From positions 1 through 8,912 of the forward strand of contig JBJEQH010000174.1 of NCBI GenBank assembly GCA_051881655.1: 8,912 nt of DNA, given 5' to 3'. The stretch's first letter is position 1. Each line of letters opens with the position of its first letter. The DNA is from Heritagella sp051881655 (GTDB taxonomy: Bacteria; Bacillota; Clostridia; Oscillospirales; Acutalibacteraceae). The position numbers and the translations under genes were made by a program. This document shows, in pieces, positions 1-5,482 of this stretch. Below the pieces are notes generated by a model, which was not told the DNA's origin, searched no databases, and was given only the letters and a program-made list of their open reading frames with translations.

Positions 1-1
1 C

Positions 2-409
2 GTAACGGTATCCTGCGGCCTGCAGGGGGAAACCCTGTTTTCCTCCGGATTCTGCCGGCAGGAGATCACCTCTTTCCGTGAACAGGATGGCTGTTGGAGT
101 TCGTGGGAGATTTCCCCCGTGCGCTGGCGTTCTTCGGGCGCCTGTTATCTGGACGGAGGATCCTATACCATTTTGCTGTGTACACAGCAGGGGGATGCGG
201 GGGCGATCCCGCAGGAATACCGAAGTCCGGATGTGCTGATTTTGCTGGATGTTACGGATCACGTGGGGCTGCTCAATAGCCGTTATACCATCACGCCTTC
301 GGATATTCAGCAGGATGTCCCCGGGGAATACCGGATTTCTCTGGAATACGAGGAGGACTTTTCGCTCTCGCTGACGGAAAGCGGCGAGTGGGACTTCAGG
401 AGGAAATGA
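2..409 (+). CDS. C-terminal part of a probable ComEC-like DNA uptake protein (5' end outside window)
   Basis: An open frame runs from base 2 to a TGA at 407-409, giving about 135 residues with no start in the window, so this is the 3' end of a longer gene. The visible part is soluble and beta-rich, with no membrane helix. The stretch SYTILLCTQQGDAG, then SPDVLILLDVTDH about 10 residues later, resembles the layout of the metallo-beta-lactamase-like tail of ComEC, the channel for single-stranded DNA in natural transformation, but the usual HHGS metal motif is not there. The stronger reason for the call is context: comEC lies directly before holA in many Firmicutes, and holA starts 2 bases after this stop, with its ribosome binding site inside this gene. 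The family is therefore an inference; another secreted or membrane protein with a beta-rich tail is possible. Confidence 0.45.
   Translation, partial: VTVSCGLQGETLFSSGFCRQEITSFREQDGCWSSWEISPVRWRSSGACYLDGGSYTILLCTQQGDAGAIPQEYRSPDVLILLDVTDHVGLLNSRYTITPSDIQQDVPGEYRISLEYEEDFSLSLTESGEWDFRRK
398..403 (+). promoter_or_regulatory. Ribosome binding site that fixes the holA start
   Basis: AGGAGG lies 8 bases before ATG at 412, ideal spacing. An in-frame GTG at 388 lies upstream of this site and an in-frame ATG at 406 is only 2 bases from it, so both are poor starts. The site lies within the last codons of the preceding gene, consistent with coupled translation. Confidence 0.8.
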
Positions 410-411
410 GA

Positions 412-1464
412 ATGCCTGTTCTGACAGAAGAAGAATTCCGCAAAAAGAGGACGGCCGGTACACTCTCCGGCCTGGTGGTCCTGTATGGGGAGGAATCCTA
501 TCTGGTATTGCGCGCTGCCCGGAAAATTGTGGCGGACGCAGAGAAAAATATCCCTTTTCCCGATTTTAATCTGCAGCGATTTGACGGGGATTCCTCTCTG
601 GAGGATATTCTCACGGCGGTGGAGGCCCTTCCCTTTATGGCCGAACAGAAGCTGGTGACGGTGCGGGACTATCCGGTGGACGCGCTCTCCTCCTCGGATA
701 CCGAGCAGCTCAAAGAACTGATCGGGAATATCCCGGAGAGTACCCTGTGCCTGTTCAGCTTTTCCTCCGTCGCGGTGGATGCGAAGAAAAACAGCAAATG
801 GCGCTCTTTTTTGCAGCTGGCGGGAAAGCACGGCAGCGTGGTGGAGTACCCGCGCCGCACGGGACCGGAGCTGGAAAAATGGCTGTGTACGGAAGCCGCC
901 CGCCGCCGGTGCGACCTCTCCCGGCGGGATGCCGCCGAGATTGCCGCCCGCAGCGGCAGCGACCTGCAGACGCTTGAAAATGAGATTCAGAAGCTGTGCG
1001 CCTTTGTTGGGCAGGGCCCCATTACCCGGGAGCATATCGAGAAAATTGTCTCCCGCAATCTGGAGACGACAGTGTTCATGCTCTCCAACGCCCTGGCATC
1101 CGGGAATTATGACCGCTCGTTCCTTCTGCTGGACCAACTGTTCTATCAGAACGAGGACCCGATCTCGGTGCTGGCCGTCCTGTCCTCGGCCTTTGTGGAT
1201 ATGTACCGGGTGCAGGTGGCCCTGCAGGATGGCGGGACCTACCGCACGCCGGGGGAATGGTTCGATTATAAGGGCCGGGATTTCCGGCTGCGCAACGCCC
1301 AGCGGGATGGGCACGGCCTGTCCGCCGGGCAGCTGCGGAGGGTTCTGGGTGTTCTGTTGGAGACGGATGCCAAAATGAAGAGCAGCCGCACGCAAAACCG
1401 GATTCTGCTGGAGGAAATGATGACAAAACTGCTGCTGATTACAAAGGGGCGACAGGAAGCATGA
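412..1464 (+). CDS. holA: DNA polymerase III subunit delta (clamp-loader subunit)
   Basis: The product is 350 residues, the usual length for Firmicute HolA (YqeN type). Delta opens the beta sliding clamp as part of the clamp loader at the replication fork in the cytoplasm. The N-terminal AAA+-like domain has the family phrase LYGEESYLV at residues 24-32 in place of a true Walker A loop, as expected because delta does not hydrolyse ATP. The phrase SGSDLQTLENEIQKL near residues 181-195 is the conserved helix joining the middle domain, and residues about 210-345 form the helical collar domain (FYQNEDPISVLAVLSSAF at about 244-261 is typical). The start at 412 is preferred over GTG 388 because of the AGGAGG at 398-403. 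The stop overlaps the next start as ATGA (1461-1464), so the two genes are probably translationally coupled in one operon with the gene upstream. Confidence 0.93.
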   Translation: MPVLTEEEFRKKRTAGTLSGLVVLYGEESYLVLRAARKIVADAEKNIPFPDFNLQRFDGDSSLEDILTAVEALPFMAEQKLVTVRDYPVDALSSSDTEQLKELIGNIPESTLCLFSFSSVAVDAKKNSKWRSFLQLAGKHGSVVEYPRRTGPELEKWLCTEAARRRCDLSRRDAAEIAARSGSDLQTLENEIQKLCAFVGQGPITREHIEKIVSRNLETTVFMLSNALASGNYDRSFLLLDQLFYQNEDPISVLAVLSSAFVDMYRVQVALQDGGTYRTPGEWFDYKGRDFRLRNAQRDGHGLSAGQLRRVLGVLLETDAKMKSSRTQNRILLEEMMTKLLLITKGRQEA

Positions 1465-2078
1465 TTCATATCAAAGAGGCCATTATTGTGGAGGGGCGGT
1501 ATGACCGGATCAAGCTCTCCTCCATTGTGGATGGATTGATTCTCGAAACCGGCGGTTTCCGGATTTTTAAGGACAAGGAAAAAATGTCCATGCTGCGCCG
1601 GCTGGCCGAGACGCGCGGGCTGCTGATTTTGACGGACAGCGACGGTGCGGGCTTTGTCATCCGCCGGTATCTGTCCGGCAGCATTCCCAAAGAGCAGATT
1701 CGCCACGCCTATATCCCGGACCGCTATGGAAAGGAAAAGCGGAAGGAAAAGCCGGGGAAAGAGGGGAAGCTGGGTGTCGAAGGTATTGATGCCGACGAGC
1801 TGCTTAAGGTTCTGCAGCGGGCGGGGGTCTGCTGTGAGGAGAGCGGGGAAAAGGCGCCCGGTCAGCCGGTTACCAAGGCGGATTTGTTTGCACTGGGGCT
1901 GACCGGCGGGCAGAACAGCGCGGAAAAACGCGCGGCCGTGCTGAAAAAGCTGGATTTACCCGAGTATTTGACGGCGAAAACCATGCTGCCGGTGGTCAAT
2001 ACGCTGTTCACCCGGGCGGAGTTCTTCGAAATCTGCCAGCAGGTACCGGGGGTAAAAAAGGAGGAAGTTTCTTCTTGA
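1461..2078 (+). CDS. rnmV: RNase M5-like TOPRIM protein with C-terminal DUF4093-type region
   Basis: This 205-residue protein has a TOPRIM domain at residues 4-90: the glutamate motif VEGRYD (E11) and the DxD motif TDSDGAG (D59, D61). TOPRIM acids bind Mg2+. After a lysine- and glutamate-rich linker (about 90-103) comes KLGVEGIDADEL, matching the GVEH-type motif of RNase M5. The tail TKADLFALGLTGGQNSAEKR matches the C-terminal part of that family (ADL..GL.GG...R), followed by a helical end. RNase M5 matures the 5' and 3' ends of 5S rRNA precursor in Firmicutes, so the likely role is 5S processing; the overall length is slightly above the 186 or so residues of the Bacillus enzyme. It overlaps holA by 4 bases. 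No separate promoter is seen. A divergent nuclease or primase-like role cannot be excluded, but both motif order and tail fit M5. Confidence 0.8.
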   Translation: MIHIKEAIIVEGRYDRIKLSSIVDGLILETGGFRIFKDKEKMSMLRRLAETRGLLILTDSDGAGFVIRRYLSGSIPKEQIRHAYIPDRYGKEKRKEKPGKEGKLGVEGIDADELLKVLQRAGVCCEESGEKAPGQPVTKADLFALGLTGGQNSAEKRAAVLKKLDLPEYLTAKTMLPVVNTLFTRAEFFEICQQVPGVKKEEVSS

Positions 2079-2103
2079 CAAGCGGATAGGGTTATGGTAT
2101 AAT
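2075..2103 (+). promoter_or_regulatory. Perfect sigma-A promoter of tRNA-Leu
   Basis: TTGACA (2075-2080) and TATAAT (2098-2103) are separated by exactly 17 bases, a full consensus match as expected for a stable RNA gene. Transcription should start near 2110, about 15 bases before the tRNA. The -35 box contains the TGA stop of the preceding gene (2076-2078). Confidence 0.92.
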
Positions 2104-2124
2104 CATTTCCGCTGGTGTAAATAA

Positions 2125-2208
2125 GCGCGAGTGCTGGAACTGGCAGACAGGCACGTTTGAGGTGCGTGTGCTTCGTGCGTACGGGTTCAAGTCCCGTCTC
2201 GCGCACCA
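2125..2208 (+). tRNA. tRNA-Leu (anticodon GAG)
   Basis: The acceptor stem GCGCGAG (2125-2131) pairs fully with CTCGCGC (2198-2204), followed by discriminator A and an encoded CCA (2206-2208). The D arm has the leucine-type AACTGGCAGAC loop with a 3-bp CTG/CAG stem. The anticodon stem CACGT (2152-2156) pairs with GCGTG (2164-2168), and the 7-base loop places GAG at 2159-2161, reading CUC and CUU. The long variable arm (about 2169-2180) marks a class II tRNA. The T arm ACGGG-TTCAAGT-CCCGT (2181-2197) is perfect. It is a single tRNA with its own promoter and terminator. Confidence 0.96.
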
Positions 2209-2213
2209 GAAAA

Positions 2214-2250
2214 ACCGGACAACAGGGATTTTCCTGCTGTCCGGTTTTTT
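2214..2250 (+). terminator. Intrinsic terminator of tRNA-Leu
   Basis: ACCGGACAACAGG (2214-2226) pairs with CCTGCTGTCCGGT (2233-2245) with one A-C mismatch and a 6-base loop, followed by a run of six T (2245-2250). It begins 5 bases after the tRNA CCA. Confidence 0.93.
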
Positions 2251-2303
2251 GTTTGCGGTGCGTTCGTATTCGCGGGCCCCATTCTGTTTTCCACCAAGAG
2301 AAA

Positions 2304-2332
2304 CCGCCCCACAGGGTTTCCCTGCGGGGCGG
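2304..2332 (-). terminator. Terminator of the GH31 gene (possibly bidirectional)
   Basis: CCGCCCCACAGGG (2304-2316) and CCCTGCGGGGCGG (2320-2332) form a 13-bp stem with one mismatch and a 3-base loop. It starts 20 bases beyond the stop of the minus-strand glycosidase. On the minus strand the stem is followed by TTTCTCTT; on the plus strand by CCTTTTG, so it may also back up the tRNA terminator. Confidence 0.8.
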
Positions 2333-2352
2333 CCTTTTGTCATTGTCTGCGT

Positions 2353-4872
2353 TTATTTTTCGATGAGATAAGCGTTGCCGTCCTTGCGCACGGTCCACTC
2401 GGTGCCGTTTACCACGGCCTTTGTCACTTCCTCTTTTGCGTAAAGCTGAATGCAGGTGACATCCATCTCCCCGAAGGTGATGGTGACAATCCCATCCTGC
2501 AGCGTGGCTTCGTAGGTGGCGGCGATGCCGTCATCCTTATATTCACCCTTGATCCCATGTACAAGGTTCAGAACAAGCCGCAGGTTGGACCACTGCTTGC
2601 CGTCAATGTGAAGCGGGATGTCGATCAGCTCCACAAGGCCCTTGTCCTGCCGGATATACAGCGGGATTTTGTCCAGCGCCATATCGGTGGCAATCCAGTC
2701 AACACCCTCCAGCCGGTCGCCGGTGTTGTAATCAATCCACGAGCCCTTGGGCAGATAGACATACTGCTGCTGCTGGTCAAAGGTGGGCGCCACCAGCAGG
2801 CTGTCGCCATACATGTACTGCCGGGACATATTGCGCACCGAGCGGTCCTCCTGGAATTCCATCACCATGGGGCGGATCATGGGATAGCCCTTTTCATGGG
2901 CCTGGATCGCCACATGATAGATGTAGGGCAGCAGGCGATAGCGCAGCTTATCCGCCTTCAGGAAGGCATCCTGCGCTTCTTTGCCGTATTTCCACGGGAC
3001 GCGCGGGGACCACTGCCCATGCGCACGGGACAGGGGGCTGAAGAAGCCAAGCTGCACAGAGCGCACATACTCTTCGTCCGTCGGATCATCCCGGTCGCCG
3101 GACAGGGTCGAGCCGTAGAAGCCGCCCATATCGAAGCCCCAGAACGGAACGCCGGATACCGCCATGGAGAGGCCGCCGTTTAATACGGCTGCCTGGGTAT
3201 TCAGAGAGGTGAAGGAGTCGCCCGCCCAGTTGGCCGGATACCGCTGGTTGCCCAGATAGCCGGAACGGCCCCAGAGCATACCGGGCTCATCGCCCCATTT
3301 TTTCTTGCCCTCGCAGGTTCCCTCGTATACGCACTGCTGATAGAGAGCGGTAAACTTATTGTGGGACTGCACACCGGTGGTCCCGTCGTAGAACCGCGCG
3401 TCCTGGGGGATTTCCTCACCGAAGTCGGTCTTGATCACGCCGGTGCCCATTTCCATCAGGCGGGCCACCCGGTTCTTCATGTATTCATAGGCCTCGGGAT
3501 TGGTCAGATCCACCGCAGAGGAGCCCATGTTGTTGGGATCCCCTTCCCCGGAGGAGAACATATAGGGCTCGTTGGTCTTGGGATCCATGACCAGATAGCC
3601 CAGCTCGCGCAGATGCTTGAACTGCTCGGAAACCGCCATATCGTCCGCCGAGCCCGCCGGCCCCGGATTGGCGCCGCCCATGCGCTTGGCCCGAACCCGG
3701 ACATAGGGGTTCATCCACAGGCAGGTGTGAATCCCGCGTTCCTTCAGGCTGCGGACCATCTCCTCCACATCGGGATACGAGGCATTGCCGTCGGTTAAGA
3801 TGTCATAGGCATCCCAGGTCTGCCAGCTGCCGCCGTCAAAATGGAACACATCCACGGGCATTCCGAATTTTTCCATGGCATCCGCGGCGTCATACACCGT
3901 GCCGTCCATGGACCGGCGGAAAGAGGTCGGAACATCATACTTGTCGGTATGCACCGTGCCGCGATAGGAGATCATCGTGATCCAGAAGCCGAAGGACCAT
4001 TTCGGCACCATGGGAGAGCGGCCGGACAAGGCCGTGTAGTCGCTGACCAGCTCCTTATAATCGCGGTTGCAGAACATGTAGTAATCGAGGTACGGGTCTT
4101 CCACTTCCATATTGTAGGAGACCGCCGAGCTGGCGCCCATGTTGAAGTGGTTCCGCGTATAGGTATTCACGGCAATGGAGTAGCCGTAGGTGCTCATGAA
4201 GTAGGGCATGCCCTTGTAGGATACATCCGCCGAGGTGCTCTGGGCATCGCGCTGCCACACGGTGATTTTCTGTCCGCGCTTGTTGAAATCGGTGAATTTC
4301 TCGCCGAAGCCGTAAAAATCCTCGTCCGAATGGAGGTACATCGTCTCGAAGCAATCGCTGACGTTGCCCCAGCGGTCCACGGTAAAGCCCACCGGAATCC
4401 CCTTATAGCGCTGGTCCACGTTGAAGTCGCGGATCTGCTCCCGGGTGATCTCTTTGCCGTCCAGCTCGACGACCATTTCCCAGGGGTTCTTGCGGATGAC
4501 CAGGCGGGTTCTCGCCGTGGAGAACACCACACTGTCGCCCTCTTCCTTCAGCTCCACCTGATCGTATACCGGGAACTCAAAGACGGAATTCAGTTTCTCC
4601 GGAACCCTCTCGAACGGGAACATCTGGAAACGGAAAGCCGATTCCGAGTGGAAGGTCAGCTTTACCAGTGCGGTCCGGTTCCGCCAGGTTTCCACGCGGA
4701 AAATGGCGGCGCCGTCCTCCAGCTTGTACCCCAGGATTGCATTCAGGTAATCCTTTTTGCCCTCGCGGTTGACAAACGTGTATCCTTTGTCAACCACCAG
4801 GGGATCGTCGGTGATCATCGGCGGGGCATAGATGATCTTGTTTTCGATTTTCACTTCTTTGAAATCTGCCAT
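2353..4872 (-). CDS. Glycoside hydrolase family 31, alpha-xylosidase/alpha-glucosidase type (YicI-like)
   Basis: This 839-residue enzyme should release alpha-linked sugars from the non-reducing end of oligosaccharides by a retaining mechanism. Residues 1-290 form the N-terminal beta domain typical of GH31 (EDFYGFGEKFTDFNKRG at 184-200). The (beta/alpha)8 barrel begins near PKWSFGFWIT (290-299). VFHFD ends at D346; KTDFGE at 481-486 gives nucleophile D483, and this variant of the motif is that of YicI-type alpha-xylosidases. WGRSGYLGNQRYPANWAGDS (534-553) gives acid/base D552. FWGFDMGGF and SPLSRAHG follow, then C-terminal beta domains. There is no signal peptide, so it is probably cytoplasmic. 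Start: ATG at 4872 has AGGAG 10 bases upstream (4883-4887); the longer frame to 4980 has no support. A cysteine and a phenylalanine that follow the VFHFD motif in E. coli YicI are glycines here (347, 348), so the exact sugar is uncertain. It is transcribed divergently from the pullulanase gene. Confidence 0.9.
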   Translation of the reverse strand: MADFKEVKIENKIIYAPPMITDDPLVVDKGYTFVNREGKKDYLNAILGYKLEDGAAIFRVETWRNRTALVKLTFHSESAFRFQMFPFERVPEKLNSVFEFPVYDQVELKEEGDSVVFSTARTRLVIRKNPWEMVVELDGKEITREQIRDFNVDQRYKGIPVGFTVDRWGNVSDCFETMYLHSDEDFYGFGEKFTDFNKRGQKITVWQRDAQSTSADVSYKGMPYFMSTYGYSIAVNTYTRNHFNMGASSAVSYNMEVEDPYLDYYMFCNRDYKELVSDYTALSGRSPMVPKWSFGFWITMISYRGTVHTDKYDVPTSFRRSMDGTVYDAADAMEKFGMPVDVFHFDGGSWQTWDAYDILTDGNASYPDVEEMVRSLKERGIHTCLWMNPYVRVRAKRMGGANPGPAGSADDMAVSEQFKHLRELGYLVMDPKTNEPYMFSSGEGDPNNMGSSAVDLTNPEAYEYMKNRVARLMEMGTGVIKTDFGEEIPQDARFYDGTTGVQSHNKFTALYQQCVYEGTCEGKKKWGDEPGMLWGRSGYLGNQRYPANWAGDSFTSLNTQAAVLNGGLSMAVSGVPFWGFDMGGFYGSTLSGDRDDPTDEEYVRSVQLGFFSPLSRAHGQWSPRVPWKYGKEAQDAFLKADKLRYRLLPYIYHVAIQAHEKGYPMIRPMVMEFQEDRSVRNMSRQYMYGDSLLVAPTFDQQQQYVYLPKGSWIDYNTGDRLEGVDWIATDMALDKIPLYIRQDKGLVELIDIPLHIDGKQWSNLRLVLNLVHGIKGEYKDDGIAATYEATLQDGIVTITFGEMDVTCIQLYAKEEVTKAVVNGTEWTVRKDGNAYLIEK

Positions 4873-4936
4873 GCGTTTGTGTCTCCTGTCTCCTTGTATT
4901 TTTATCCAGAGGCCGGGGTGGTCTCTTCTGCGGTCA

Positions 4937-4957
4937 GCCGCAGGAAAAATCCCCCTG
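4937..4957 (-). repeat. Leader element copy 1 (CAGGGGGATTTTT...CTGCGGC)
   Basis: Read on the minus strand this 21-base stretch is CAGGGGGATTTTTC followed by CTGCGGC. It equals the element at 5419-5437 except for two extra bases (TC) in the middle. It lies 65 bases before the GH31 start, in the same sense as its gene, and overlaps the 3' arms of two leader hairpins. Confidence 0.6.
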
Positions 4958-5021
4958 AAAAGAGGGGATTTTGGATACAAAGTGATAACGGGGGGGCAGC
5001 CTGGCCCCTCTCAAAACAGCG

Positions 5022-5049
5022 GCGGCCTCTGCCATGGGGCCGCTTTTTT
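5022..5049 (+). terminator. Terminator-like hairpin on the plus strand inside the GH31 leader
   Basis: GCGGCCTC (5022-5029) and GGGGCCGC (5036-5043) form an 8-bp stem with one G-T pair and a 6-base loop, followed by six T (5044-5049). As a terminator it works only for plus-strand transcription, that is antisense to the GH31 gene. It could stop antisense or read-through RNA before the pullulanase gene; equally it may simply be the mirror of the leader helices. Confidence 0.5.
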
Positions 5050-5096
5050 GCGGCCGGTTCTCCTCTCAATAGAACCTATATTCCTGTGATGTTTCC

Positions 5097-5125
5097 ATTA
5101 TACGGGGGATTTTTTTGGCTGTCAA
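5097..5125 (-). promoter_or_regulatory. Perfect sigma-A promoter of the GH31 gene
   Basis: On the minus strand TTGACA (5125-5120) and TATAAT (5102-5097) are separated by 17 bases, a full consensus match. The predicted start point is near 5090. The spacer holds the box GGGGGATTTTTTT on the plus strand (5104-5116), a position where a bound repressor would block RNA polymerase. Confidence 0.88.
5104..5116 (+). repeat. GGGGGATTTT box in the GH31 promoter spacer
   Basis: GGGGGATTTTTTT fills most of the space between -35 and -10 of the GH31 promoter. The same core occurs at 5421-5430 (plus), at 4945-4955 (minus), as GGGGATTTT at 4964-4972 (plus) and at 7616-7626 (plus). Its place in the promoter suggests an operator, but this is inference. 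Confidence 0.45.
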
Positions 5126-5216
5126 GGAGAAGGCCCCATTAGAAATTTTGGACAAATAATCGCAGGTTTTTTGCCTTTATTCTGATAAAAAAGTCATGTG
5201 AGTGATAGAAAAATTG

Positions 5217-5225
5217 TGATAAAAT
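5217..5225 (+). promoter_or_regulatory. Possible extended -10 promoter for pulA
   Basis: TGA followed by TAAAAT (5220-5225) fits an extended -10 box, in an AT-rich stretch, but no good -35 is found at 16-18 bases. Two GTGATA copies (5202-5207, 5216-5221), 14 bases apart from start to start, overlap it and could be activator half sites. This is the best candidate in the gap, not a firm call. Confidence 0.33.
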
Positions 5226-5231
5226 ATCCTT

Positions 5232-5482
5232 ATATCTGCTTTGCCATGCCGCTTTGCAGAGGAGGATGGCTCTCTCTTTCCCGTATCGCGGGCGGTATGA
5301 TCGCCGGGGAGCGGGGAACGATACCGGATGGGTTCATTCCCACCGTGCCGGGTTTTTCTGCCGGAGAGCCGCTCTTTTTCTGACATCGAAAGAGAAGGGC
5401 CGTACGGGTCCGATTATACAGGGGGATTTTCTGCGGCGAGTTTCTGCAAAAGCCCCTGCGTACAGAGGAGGAAGATGCCGTT
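5232..5482 (+). promoter_or_regulatory. Foldable 5' leader of pulA
   Basis: No convincing gene is seen between 5126 and 5482. If transcription starts near 5232 the leader is about 250 nt. It can form a helix GGCTCTC/GAGAGCC (5268-5274 with 5364-5370) enclosing CCCGTATCG with CGATACCGG (5280-5288 with 5319-5327, one bulge), GGCG/CGCC (5291-5305), TGGG/CCCA (5329-5342) and CCGG/CCGG (5348-5364 region). Five T follow soon after (5374-5379 region). TCTCTTTC (5273-5280) can instead pair with GAAAGAGA (5388-5395). Near the ribosome binding site GGGG-A-TTTT (5422-5430) faces AAAA-G-CCCC (5448-5456). Pairings are seen; an attenuation role is inferred and some may be chance in GC-rich DNA. Confidence 0.35.
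5419..5437 (+). repeat. Leader element copy 2 (CAGGGGGATTTTCTGCGGC)
   Basis: This 19-base stretch matches the element in the GH31 leader (4937-4957, minus) apart from a 2-base deletion. It lies 45 bases before the pulA start in the same sense as pulA, and forms the 5' arm of a hairpin just ahead of the ribosome binding site AGGAGG (5466-5471). Confidence 0.6.

Larger units (their letters stand above)
4873..5090 (-). promoter_or_regulatory. Long, highly foldable 5' leader of the GH31 gene (candidate cis-regulatory RNA)
   Basis: From the predicted start point near 5090 to the ATG at 4872 the minus-strand RNA has about 218 nt, most of it able to pair. In order: GGTTCT/AGAACC (5076-5071 with 5061-5056); GGCCGC/GCGGCC across six A (5055-5050 with 5043-5038); a long-range 9-bp helix CAGAGGCCG/CGGCCTCTG (5031-5023 with 4915-4907); and inside it GGGGC/GCCCC (5008-5004 with 4997-4993), AAAATCCCC/GGGGATTTT (4972-4964 with 4954-4946, then one more T) and CTGCGG/CCGCAG with a 4-base loop (4943-4938 with 4933-4928). 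A competing helix joins GCGGCC 5043-5038 to GGCCGC 5027-5022, and cannot form together with the long-range helix. The pairings are seen in the sequence; a switch function is inference. I do not recognise a known riboswitch or T-box. Confidence 0.5.

Noticed and set aside
307..1395. Minus-strand open frame of 362 codons opposite holA
   Set aside because: Antisense shadow of holA with low-complexity composition and no motif.
4873..4980. N-terminal extension of the GH31 protein to 4980
   Set aside because: No ribosome binding site before the upstream ATG, and the added residues are not GH31-like; ATG 4872 has AGGAG at good spacing.
4934..5035. 34-codon frame in the GH31 leader (minus strand) that could be a leader peptide
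   Set aside because: The nearest AGGAG is about 24 bases before the ATG, too far, and the codons show no run of a regulatory amino acid; the bases are better explained by RNA helices.
4980..5060. T-box or other known riboswitch in the GH31 leader
   Set aside because: No T-box antiterminator sequence (AGGGTGGNACCGCG type) or other conserved core I know was found, so only a generic structured leader is claimed.
3841..5142. Plus-strand open frame of 433 codons opposite the GH31 gene
   Set aside because: Antisense shadow of the GH31 gene, His/Val/Gly-rich, no ribosome binding site and no known motif; it also runs through the GH31 promoter.
5097..5230. Catabolite repression (cre) site near the divergent promoters
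   Set aside because: No stretch matches the TGWAARCGYTWNCW consensus well enough to call.
5177..5386. Minus-strand 69-codon frame upstream of the GH31 promoter
   Set aside because: Composition is unlike a real protein, no ribosome binding site was seen, and it covers the candidate pulA promoter.
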